Shown one piece after another: positions 1-6,136 of a DNA stretch of 7,577 nucleotides. The position numbers were made by a program, and so were the translations under genes. The notes under the pieces are model-generated. The model searched no databases. It was not told the origin of the DNA and worked only from the letters and a program-made list of their open reading frames with translations. Source of the stretch: an uncultured Clostridia bacterium (GTDB lineage: Bacteria > Bacillota > Clostridia > Oscillospirales > Acutalibacteraceae); contig CAMMKL010000101.1 in assembly GCA_946497265.1 (NCBI GenBank), forward strand, positions 1 to 7,577, written 5' to 3'. Numbering within the stretch: the stretch's first letter is position 1; every line of letters begins with the position of its first letter.

Positions 1-316
1 TTTGACCGGAGTGAAGGGCAAACTGCGCAACCGATGTATCCCTGTAGGTATCAGAAGACAAGCTGTATGCCATCTTGTAGCCGTCTCCGTCCTCGTACAC
101 GGTGACTTCTCCGTCGCCGACCTGAACCGAGCTGAAATCATTGTTTTTCGGCGGAAGATCGTTGTTCACGACTATGCGAGCCGGGTCGCTCGGAGCACCG
201 TTCTCTGTAAACGTGACATCCACCTCACCGGTTACCGGGACATTCATTATATTTTCTATTGTCGTATATTGGATACGTCTATCAACTGTCAAACTGTTTT
301 CTTCGCCGCTGATGGT
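1..316 (-). pseudogene. In-frame continuation of the giant adhesin beyond a TAA stop (runs off window edge)
   Basis: Immediately after the TAA at 317-319, the same minus-strand frame stays open for 105 codons down to position 2 and continues past the window edge. The translation begins TISGEENSLTVDRR, passes through VPVTGEVDVTFTENG and ends near SVAQFALHSGQ. It is rich in Val, Thr, Asp and Gly, like the beta-rich modules just before the stop. The only early ATG (245-247) has no Shine-Dalgarno sequence in front of it (the preceding bases are A-rich without AGG), so independent translation from there looks poor. I read this as the C-terminal part of the same surface protein cut off by a nonsense change; a wall anchor such as LPxTG would be expected further out but is not visible. 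Alternatives are a base-calling error at the stop, or a separate gene using a cryptic start. Confidence 0.6.
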
Positions 317-319
317 TTA
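317..319 (-). other. TAA stop interrupting an otherwise continuous adhesin frame
   Basis: The stop lies between ...FADGDVV and TISGEEN..., in the middle of what reads as one module. A single-base change from TAC/TAT (Tyr), CAA (Gln), AAA (Lys) or GAA (Glu) would create it. TAA is not the codon used for selenocysteine (TGA) or pyrrolysine (TAG), so known recoding does not explain it. Confidence 0.65.
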
Positions 320-3300
320 GACTACATCGCCGTCTGCGAAGGTCACGCTGCGGATTTCATAATCCGGGTTGCGGTAAAAGGTGCCGACGCCGTTTTCAAA
401 TATGACGGCATGCTCTCTTTTCTGTCCGCCAAAAGCCACATGGTGTGCGCAGACCATGCCGCTCCCATTCTGCTTTGTGTTGCTCAGGGTGACGCGCGTC
501 TCTACTAGTCCCACAACTCCCTCGTTGTCTGCCAGACCTTTGTATACAGGATGGTCGCTGTTTTCCGGTAAGTAGACAAACTCTGTGACGTAATCCGGCT
601 GGAGATAGAACATACCCACGCCGTTTTTGAAATCAACGGCAATATTGGTGGCGGTGTCCTGCGTGGCTTGCCCTTCGATCCCCTTCTGCCGCAGGCGTAC
701 ATTCAACGTGCCGGTGAAATCCACAATGACCGGTTGGCCTGTTTCCGGATCCTCTTCGGTTACCCCGTTTTCGTTGGTTTTGGCGAGAATGACTTTCGTT
801 GCTTTTTCAAAGACGCTATATACCCGGAAATGAAAAAGTTCATCCTCCGCAGCGGAGTCTTTCGATGTATTCTCCGTCTCTTTCGTCACCGAAAGGGAAC
901 CGTAGCCCTGGTCATAAACCTGCACCAGCGTCTCCACCGAAAAGAGGCCGGACAGGTCTTTATAGCTCTCAAGGTCGTTTACATTCGGCTCATAGACATG
1001 GTAGTCCCTGCCCTCTTGCAGTAATTTTCCATCTATTTTTATACTTTCGAGAGACTGTCGGCCGCCTTCCACTCCTGCCTTTCGCAGCCAGAAGGACAGG
1101 GTTCCGTTCGTCGCGATCCCCTCCAAGGTGTAAATGGAGTTATCCACAACGTTTTTTTTGTTTACGGTTACTGTTCCGTTATGTCCTTTGTAATCTCCGT
1201 CAAAAACGATCACTCTCGCGGTTACATCGTTGTTTTGGGTGATGACAAGCCGCGGTGTGCCCGCATCGGTGTACTGGTAGAGGTTGCGGCCGGATGTAAC
1301 GTAACGCCCCACATCCTCGGCAAAGAAAATGTAACGGTCGTTTTCGTTGCTGTACTTGTTCATCCAGGTGATGCTTCCCTCGATCGGGGCTTCCAGCCGG
1401 CCGCCTTCGCCAAGCACCTGAAGGGTGCTGTTGATAAAGGTTAGCGTTTCATCGACCGCCCCTTCTGTGGCGAATTGCGCCATGGAATTTATAATCCATC
1501 CGGCGTACTGCCCTGTGCGGATACCGTCGTTGACCTCTCCCGCGTCGGCAAATACGCCGTCGTTGTTGACGGTTACCTGGATCGGGGCCTCGTTTACCTC
1601 GTACCCGGCGGGCGGATCGGTTTCAAAAATGACATACTCCCCCTCCTCCATATAGGTGGAGGTGTCGTTCGTGTCAACACGGTAAGGCTTCGTCTGGTCG
1701 GAATAAACATATTCGTCAAACTTGGTCGGGAAGATAAGTGCTCCGTCCAAATCCAGTCCGCCTATCCCAGTGGCCCCTTTTTGACTGGTCTTTCCCTGAT
1801 CCCAGGCGGGCGTTTGCAAAATCTCCTCCCGGGTTTTCAATGCGCCGTCCTTGTTGACCACGGCGGGATTGCGGTACAGCCCCTTGCTTTTGTCCCAGAT
1901 ATATCCTTCGCGCTGCTGATAGGAATAGGTCTGGTACATGGTAAACTGCGCATCGCCGAGACGCTGCCCGTAATAGTTCAGCTTCTGCACCCGCACTCGG
2001 TTGAAGATATTGGGAACATAGAATTGGGAAGCATACCGTCGTTCAAAGCGATCGACTGTCCCGCTTTCGTCCGCCGAAGTGACCGTAGAAATATGCACAA
2101 TCGTATCCGGGTCGGTAATGTCATCCAAAGAATCCGCCTTGGGAGCAAAATAAAAAGCGATGTTATACTGGCTCTCATTTTCTCTGTCTGTCCCAAGGAG
2201 ATACGGGTAGGTAAGCTTTACATCCCCGGGTATATTGGTGACTTCCACCTGGAAAAGCTGGCTGGCGTTGCGCTCCGCAATAATGGTGCCGGTCTGCCTT
2301 GTTTCCTTCATGACACGTTCCATGGCTTTGGCCGCTTCCAGTACCGAAGCTTTGTTGCCGATATTTTCGGGCATCAGAGTCCAGCCGGTGTTGGGCGTAC
2401 CGTACAAGGCGCAGAAATTTGATTCCTCGTATAAGGAGTCCTCCATATCCATGCGTTTAATCGGAACTGCAAAAATAATGCCGCTGTCAAGATACTCCTG
2501 TATATCCTCCTCTTCCGCCGTTTCGTTTGGTGCAATACGCGCTCCGGCTATCGGATTGCCGTTTTGATCAAGAGTATATTCGTACAGCTTGTCCGTCATG
2601 GTGACGTCCAGCTTGGCCTGGCCATAGGCCCCTGTCTGCCAGGAATTGTGTGAAAGCAGGACGCCTTCTTTCGTAGTGTTGTTATATATGCTGTAATATA
2701 GAGAGATATCGCCCTTTAAGCGGTAGCCTGCGGGACGCCCCGTTTCTTTCAGAACATAGTAGAACTGCGGGTCGGATGCCTGCGCCCTCTCCTGGAAGCT
2801 GATAATCTTTCTTGTATCCGTAATAAAATTCAGATGTCCGTTTTCATCCGTCGTCGCCGTGCAGATCGGCGCATCGGCGCTTTCATCCGCTATGTACAGC
2901 CCCGTATCCGGGTCGATAAGAGGCGCCGCGTTGCCGTTTTCGTCCGTTTCCGTCTTGCTCACCTGTGCCGGCCAGAGCTCGAACTCGGCGCCCGGCACAG
3001 GATTCCCGTCCTGGTCGGTCTTGGTGACGCCTGAGGCGGGGACCGCCAGCATATTGAACGACAAAATCAGGTTGGACGCCCCGGCTCCGCGCTCCAGATA
3101 AAACATTTTCAGCTCGTGCTGCGTGTTCTGGTCGAAGGTGTCGGCAGGCATGCCTGATTCGTCGCCCCAGGCTTGATTCTGCTCTTGTCCTGCATCTTTA
3201 AAAATGGCCCTCAGCGTTGTCGATTGTATGCCGTGCGCCGCCTTAAACTCTGCATATGTGCCGGTGGTATTGGGCTTTCCGCTTACCGCCCTGTCGCACC

Positions 3301-4510
3301 AAGTCCATTCAGCCTTCGTGCTTACACCGCTCTCCTCGCTTTTCAGCTCTTCAAGCGTAGGGATATCCTCGGAGTAGGTATTGTTGCCGTTGTTTATCAT
3401 CGGCGTAAGACCCGTATAGACCGTGCCTGTCTCGAAATCGATCATCGTGAAGCACTCGTCGTGAATACCGCCAAGGTCAGAAATCAGCACGCCGTCAATA
3501 AAAATCCACACGTCGTCGTCACCGGAGAAGGTGAAGTACATCGGCGTATTTTTGTCGATCATTCCGCCTTCCGGCTGTAAAAACACCGTCTCCATGGTCA
3601 TGCCGATATAGTGATTGAGCGGCGTGTTATTATCCAGCGAAACATCGCGTTTGGGAACAAGATTACCCGCAGCATCAACCGTATAATTGCCGCTTGCGTC
3701 GGTTTGAAACACCTCGTTTGCCCCGTCAAAAGGGAAAAACTGCCCGTTTGGGGAGCCGTTGCTGGTGAGCGCCCAGCTGTCGTATACCTCAAAATACCCG
3801 TCGCTGGCCTCGCCATTGGTTCCCAGAGTACCGGCCGCTGATTCCTTGAACGCGGCGTAGTTTTCGTGGCTGTTGTAAATATAGCCGCCGTTGCCGTCGT
3901 ATTTCACAAGCCCCTGCACATTTTCATACGAGAGTTTGTAATCGCCGGCGATATCCGGGTCAAACAGATAGTCGAGGGATTCGGTAAGCGTAGACTGCAA
4001 GCCATTGTTTTTTATAAAGTCGGGCTGGCCTTTTTTGGGATCATTGAAATCATCATTAAGCGAAAGCTGCGGATATCCGTCCTTCAGGGTGGGCTCCACC
4101 ACGCCCCCGTAAGCGCCGTACCGGACACCGGGAGTGTCAGATTTGTTGTTGTAATGGTCTGAGCGTCCTGTCCAGACATTCCACGGGCCGGCGCCGGCGC
4201 CGCCGCCGGATAAGAACGAATGCCCCTGGTTGATACCCTGCTGCCGGTAAGATGGGCCGGTATGGGTTGTAGTATTTCGCCCTTCCAGCCAATAATCAAA
4301 CAGATTAAATTTCACATGGCTCGGGCTGACAGAATCGATGACATGCTCTGACAGGCCGCCGTCACCGTCCACCGCCATAACGCGGGTGAAAGGAAACCCG
4401 GCGCTGTCAAGCGCCACTGCCGACAAAAGCATAACGACGACCAACAGCCAAGCCGCCGTACGCCTTGCCATGCTGTCCTTTCTTCTTTTTTGATTGTCCT
4501 TCTCCTTCAT
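317..4510 (-). CDS. Giant secreted adhesin-like protein: fibro-slime domain plus SpaA/Cna-B-like modules
   Basis: This is a secreted surface protein of 1397 residues, probably an adhesin or pilus/fibre-like wall protein. It starts at ATG 4510 with AGGTGA six bases upstream; Met14 also has AAGGA nearby. Residues 1-46 form a signal peptide: charged RRKDSMARR, hydrophobic WLLVVVMLLSAVAL, and a likely cut near VMA/VDG. Residues about 300-490 are a fibro-slime domain, with FSGDDDVWIFIDG (328-340), DLGGIH (345-350) and the closing HELKMFYLERGAGASN (465-480). Two SpaA-type modules follow: 494-608 (Lys497 in VTKTD; Glu589 in KETGRPAGY) and about 838-985 (Lys843; Glu963 in FETDPPAGY). These Lys/Glu pairs are where intramolecular isopeptide bonds form in this family. 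A third pilin-like module starts at 1203 (SLSVTKET, then FHFRVYS). There is no wall anchor before the TAA, and the frame stays open beyond it, so the product as written is probably truncated. Ligand unknown. Confidence 0.9.
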   Translation of the reverse strand: MKEKDNQKRRKDSMARRTAAWLLVVVMLLSAVALDSAGFPFTRVMAVDGDGGLSEHVIDSVSPSHVKFNLFDYWLEGRNTTTHTGPSYRQQGINQGHSFLSGGGAGAGPWNVWTGRSDHYNNKSDTPGVRYGAYGGVVEPTLKDGYPQLSLNDDFNDPKKGQPDFIKNNGLQSTLTESLDYLFDPDIAGDYKLSYENVQGLVKYDGNGGYIYNSHENYAAFKESAAGTLGTNGEASDGYFEVYDSWALTSNGSPNGQFFPFDGANEVFQTDASGNYTVDAAGNLVPKRDVSLDNNTPLNHYIGMTMETVFLQPEGGMIDKNTPMYFTFSGDDDVWIFIDGVLISDLGGIHDECFTMIDFETGTVYTGLTPMINNGNNTYSEDIPTLEELKSEESGVSTKAEWTWCDRAVSGKPNTTGTYAEFKAAHGIQSTTLRAIFKDAGQEQNQAWGDESGMPADTFDQNTQHELKMFYLERGAGASNLILSFNMLAVPASGVTKTDQDGNPVPGAEFELWPAQVSKTETDENGNAAPLIDPDTGLYIADESADAPICTATTDENGHLNFITDTRKIISFQERAQASDPQFYYVLKETGRPAGYRLKGDISLYYSIYNNTTKEGVLLSHNSWQTGAYGQAKLDVTMTDKLYEYTLDQNGNPIAGARIAPNETAEEEDIQEYLDSGIIFAVPIKRMDMEDSLYEESNFCALYGTPNTGWTLMPENIGNKASVLEAAKAMERVMKETRQTGTIIAERNASQLFQVEVTNIPGDVKLTYPYLLGTDRENESQYNIAFYFAPKADSLDDITDPDTIVHISTVTSADESGTVDRFERRYASQFYVPNIFNRVRVQKLNYYGQRLGDAQFTMYQTYSYQQREGYIWDKSKGLYRNPAVVNKDGALKTREEILQTPAWDQGKTSQKGATGIGGLDLDGALIFPTKFDEYVYSDQTKPYRVDTNDTSTYMEEGEYVIFETDPPAGYEVNEAPIQVTVNNDGVFADAGEVNDGIRTGQYAGWIINSMAQFATEGAVDETLTFINSTLQVLGEGGRLEAPIEGSITWMNKYSNENDRYIFFAEDVGRYVTSGRNLYQYTDAGTPRLVITQNNDVTARVIVFDGDYKGHNGTVTVNKKNVVDNSIYTLEGIATNGTLSFWLRKAGVEGGRQSLESIKIDGKLLQEGRDYHVYEPNVNDLESYKDLSGLFSVETLVQVYDQGYGSLSVTKETENTSKDSAAEDELFHFRVYSVFEKATKVILAKTNENGVTEEDPETGQPVIVDFTGTLNVRLRQKGIEGQATQDTATNIAVDFKNGVGMFYLQPDYVTEFVYLPENSDHPVYKGLADNEGVVGLVETRVTLSNTKQNGSGMVCAHHVAFGGQKREHAVIFENGVGTFYRNPDYEIRSVTFADGDVV
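359..637 (-). repeat. Diverged internal protein repeat in the adhesin C-terminal part
   Basis: Residues 1292-1307 (VDFKNGVGMFYLQPDY, DNA 590-637) and 1369-1384 (VIFENGVGTFYRNPDY, DNA 359-406) share the pattern V-x-F-x-NGVG-x-FY-x-x-PDY, with starts 77 residues apart. A second pair, GTLSFWLRKAGVEGG (1136-1150) and GTLNVRLRQKGIEGQ (1267-1281), precedes them. The copies are clearly related but too diverged at DNA level to be recombining repeats. They indicate a module array that probably continues beyond the TAA. Confidence 0.6.
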
Positions 4511-4516
4511 ATTGCA

Positions 4517-4522
4517 TCACCT
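4517..4522 (-). promoter_or_regulatory. Ribosome binding site of the adhesin gene (AGGTGA)
   Basis: On the minus strand AGGTGA stands six bases before the ATG at 4510, which supports the upstream Met over Met14. Its upstream edge overlaps the left arm of the inverted repeat at 4520-4536, so folding of that repeat could affect translation. I see no convincing sigma-A promoter in the 168-bp gap. Confidence 0.6.
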
Positions 4523-4676
4523 GTTATTTGCCGGTATGACAATGTGTTTAAACAACCGAGCAAAGACCGAACGCCGCGCGTAGTGCTGTACACACCGTTT
4601 TTGCCTTTCGCGTTCAGTGTTATCGATATACAACATAATGAAAATTATGTTGTATCTTATTTACCGCCATAACAGG
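4520..4676. repeat. Imperfect inverted repeat bounding the recombinase-adhesin gap
   Basis: The left arm CCTGTTATTTGCCGGTA (4520-4536) and right arm TACCGCCATAACAGG (4662-4676) are inverted copies. Eight outer bases (CCTGTTAT/ATAACAGG) match perfectly and the inner CGGTA/TACCG also match, with two to four differing bases between. The arms enclose 125 bp that include the 28-bp palindrome. The arrangement resembles inverted repeats around a switchable regulatory segment, but could equally be a long-range RNA pairing or chance. Confidence 0.4.
4628..4655. repeat. Perfect 28-bp palindromic dif/lox-like site
   Basis: The arms ATACAACATAA (4628-4638) and TTATGTTGTAT (4645-4655) are perfect inverted complements around the 6-bp centre TGAAAA (4639-4644); counted maximally it is 12-bp arms with a GAAA loop. 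Two 11-bp binding arms around a 6-bp strand-exchange region is the standard core geometry for Xer-type tyrosine recombinases, and the TTATGTT half matches the XerD-side half of E. coli dif. It begins 23 bp past the stop of a tyrosine recombinase gene. It lacks a GC stem and a following T-run, so it is a poor intrinsic terminator. Binding by this particular recombinase is inferred. Confidence 0.6.
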
Positions 4677-4678
4677 AT

Positions 4679-5530
4679 TCATGTGATGACCAATTTCATA
4701 TGCTCTAAACGGCGGGCATAAACAAAGCCGCTTTCCGCTGTATAAATGCGTGTGGTATTTATGTTGGAATGGCCAAGGATGTCCGCCAGCCGTAGCAGGT
4801 CTTTTTCCATGGAATAGTGTACCCTTGCAAAAAAGTGACGCAAATTGTGGGGAAACACTTTTTCAGGAGCAATGTCAGCTTGTTCACACAATGCTTTCAT
4901 GCTCCGCCAGATATTCGAACGATCTAACGGTCTGCCTGTTCGCGTTACAAACACCGCTCCGGCGATGATTTTTTGTTTCTGCAAATATTTCTTCAATAAT
5001 TTTCGCAGTGTATGCGGGATAAATACGATTCGCTGTTTACCCTTATTGGAAATTTGCGCACGGCCGGTGCGGACGGCTTCGACTGTGATGTATTGCAGTT
5101 CCGACACACGGATACCCGTGGAGCATATGGTTTGAATGAGCAAAGATAACTTTTGGTTCCCTTTGCTTTCGGCTGCACGTACAAGGCGGGTATATTCCTC
5201 GCGGGACAGTTCCCTGCTTTCATCGCAGAACAAAGATCTCTGGATTTTCAAAAGACGGACGGCCATTTCACGGCGGCCTGTAAATGACAAAAAGCAATTG
5301 ACCGCCGTCAACATGGAATTAACCGACGCCGGTGCGTATTTTTCCATTAGCGACCCTTTCCATTCAATCAGAATCCCTTTTGTCAGCTGCCTACCGTCTA
5401 GATACTTCAATAAGGCAATCAGGTCGCGTGTATATTTCTGAATGGTCTTGGCTGCGCATTCCTGCTCCTGCAGGTGTTTTATATAATGACTGATTTGTTT
5501 CTGTGTTAAAAGACAAGGCTTGTTTTTCAT
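4679..5530 (-). CDS. XerC/D-like tyrosine recombinase (site-specific integrase/invertase)
   Basis: This 283-residue protein cuts and rejoins DNA at a specific site through a 3'-phosphotyrosine intermediate. Residues about 8-95 form the SAM-like core-binding domain and about 105-283 the catalytic domain. The full catalytic set is visible: Arg141 (TGIRVSEL), a beta-hairpin lysine at 163 or 165 (SNKGKQR), His228 and Arg231 (HNLRH), His254 (LGHSNINTT) and nucleophile Tyr263 (RIYT). The length matches simple Xer-type enzymes; the extra N-terminal arm-binding domain of larger phage or conjugative-element integrases is absent. The ATG at 5530 has a GGGGG ribosome site about nine bases upstream. It is oriented toward the adhesin, whose start lies 168 bp past its stop, with a palindromic dif-like site between them. 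That context suggests a promoter-switching invertase or a small mobile unit rather than the chromosome-dimer resolvase, but a housekeeping-like role cannot be excluded. Confidence 0.93.
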   Translation of the reverse strand: MKNKPCLLTQKQISHYIKHLQEQECAAKTIQKYTRDLIALLKYLDGRQLTKGILIEWKGSLMEKYAPASVNSMLTAVNCFLSFTGRREMAVRLLKIQRSLFCDESRELSREEYTRLVRAAESKGNQKLSLLIQTICSTGIRVSELQYITVEAVRTGRAQISNKGKQRIVFIPHTLRKLLKKYLQKQKIIAGAVFVTRTGRPLDRSNIWRSMKALCEQADIAPEKVFPHNLRHFFARVHYSMEKDLLRLADILGHSNINTTRIYTAESGFVYARRLEHMKLVIT

Positions 5531-5531
5531 A

Positions 5532-5592
5532 ATGATATCCCCCTTTTGATAATATCACTATTGTATCGGAATTCTGCGGTTTTGGATATCAT
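5532..5592. repeat. 9-bp inverted repeat flanking the recombinase promoter/leader
   Basis: ATGATATCC (5532-5540) and GGATATCAT (5584-5592) are perfect inverted copies separated by 43 bp. The span contains the recombinase ribosome site and a good -10 box. It could be a paired operator or accessory recombinase-binding site for autoregulation, but a 9-bp match in AT-rich DNA is modest evidence. Confidence 0.35.
5560..5565 (-). promoter_or_regulatory. Candidate -10 box (TACAAT) for the recombinase gene
   Basis: TACAAT on the minus strand is five-sixths of the TATAAT consensus and lies about 30 bp before the recombinase ATG. No good -35 hexamer sits 16-18 bp upstream, so the promoter would be weak or activator-dependent if real. 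Confidence 0.35.
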
Positions 5593-5620
5593 CAAAGAGA
5601 AAGATAATGTCTTTTGTTAA

Positions 5621-5691
5621 TCTCTTTTTTCTAAACGTCATTGCAGCATGTATGTCCATAAAACCCCTTTGCCCCTGCTAGAAAAAAGAAA
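5621..5691. repeat. 13-bp inverted repeat with 45-bp spacer upstream of the recombinase
   Basis: TCTCTTTTTTCTA (5621-5633) and TAGAAAAAAGAAA (5679-5691) are inverted copies with one mismatch; the inner 11 bp are perfect. The arms are low-complexity A/T runs, which lowers their weight. The spacer holds an 11-bp copy of the tRNA acceptor-end sequence found at 6070-6080. Confidence 0.35.
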
Positions 5692-5767
5692 GGGAAACTT
5701 CGTTTTACTGTGATAAGGAAATATTCACATCAAATTATCACTAACGCTGACAAAGGATTGCAAAAAT

Positions 5768-5808
5768 ATATGGAGAGCTTACCGTTTTATATGGTAGGCT
5801 CTCCATAT
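5768..5808. terminator. Hairpin terminator, bidirectional
   Basis: Arms ATATGGAGAGCTTACC (5768-5783) and GGTAGGCTCTCCATAT (5793-5808) pair over 16 bp with one G-T wobble and a 9-nt loop. Five A's precede and four T's follow, so it can work in both directions. On the minus strand it lies after the tRNA-like unit and before the recombinase, and would insulate one from the other. A smaller hairpin (AGATTT/AAATCT, 5826-5841) lies next to it. Confidence 0.6.
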
Positions 5809-5963
5809 TTTCATAGACTAAAAATAGATTTGATAAAATCTCCTTCTTTTGCTAATGCTCTTACTTTATCCATCCACACTTTCATTAAATTTCAGTTGTA
5901 TTAAACTTTGCGGGAGAAATCCATTTGATCCGTAAACAGAGAAGAAATTCCCCAGCAAACAGG

Positions 5964-6003
5964 AAAAGGCGGCATAGCCCTTGTGGGGGGTATGCCGCCT
6001 TTT
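5964..6003. terminator. Strong intrinsic terminator after the tRNA-like unit, bidirectional
   Basis: AAAAGGCGGCATA (5964-5976) and TATGCCGCCTTTT (5991-6003) are perfect inverted copies. The GC-rich stem has A/T tails on both sides and a 14-nt loop (gcccttgtgggggg) that can pair further. On the minus strand it lies about 65 bp past the CCA end of the tRNA-like sequence and ends in a T-run, as expected for termination of that stable-RNA unit. Confidence 0.8.
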
Positions 6004-6067
6004 CGGAAGATATACCTTCCCTGCAACCCGCAAGCCCTGCTTTAAAAGGCTTTGCAGGAATCTTACT

Positions 6068-6135
6068 TGGCAGGGGCAAAAGGACTTGAGCCCTCGGGAC
6101 GCGGTTTTGGAGACAAAACCCTGAGGTCTACCCCA
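6068..6135 (-). tRNA. Degenerate tRNA-Trp-like sequence: good 3' half, defective 5' half
   Basis: The 3' half (6114 down to 6068) fits a tRNA exactly. In order it shows the anticodon loop CTCCAAA with Trp anticodon CCA, stem strand ACCGC, a 5-nt variable loop, T-stem GAGGG/CCTTT, T-loop CTCAAGT (C in place of the usual T54), acceptor strand TGCCCCT, discriminator G and an encoded CCA. The 5' half is poor. TGGGGTA (6129-6135) can pair with six of seven acceptor bases, but only 16 nt instead of 24 separate it from the anticodon loop, there is no recognisable D-arm, and the 5' anticodon strand (TTTGT) pairs only partly. It is therefore likely non-functional as a tRNA: either a deletion derivative or an integration-site remnant. 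A strong promoter and terminator still flank it. Identity as Trp rests on the CCA anticodon, G73 and the family-typical TCTCCAAAACC. Confidence 0.5.
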
Positions 6136-6136
6136 C

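Noticed and set aside
317..319. Programmed recoding of the stop codon
   Set aside because: The stop is TAA; selenocysteine uses TGA and pyrrolysine TAG, so no known recoding applies. A nonsense change or error is simpler.
1475..2422. 315-codon plus-strand open frame inside the adhesin
   Set aside because: It lies opposite the clearly coding minus frame with its SpaA modules. Its translation has no domain logic and it has no supported ribosome site.
4180..4215. GC-rich GGCGCC-type repeat stretch near the adhesin N-terminus
   Set aside because: It simply encodes the Gly/Ala run SGGGAGAGP within the adhesin.
4545..4554. 10-bp palindrome TGTTTAAACA before the adhesin
   Set aside because: Short and AT-rich with no accompanying promoter or operator features, so it is not listed as a site.
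5710..5904. 64-codon plus-strand frame
   Set aside because: It crosses the terminator hairpin at 5768-5808, has no good ribosome site and has no coding character.
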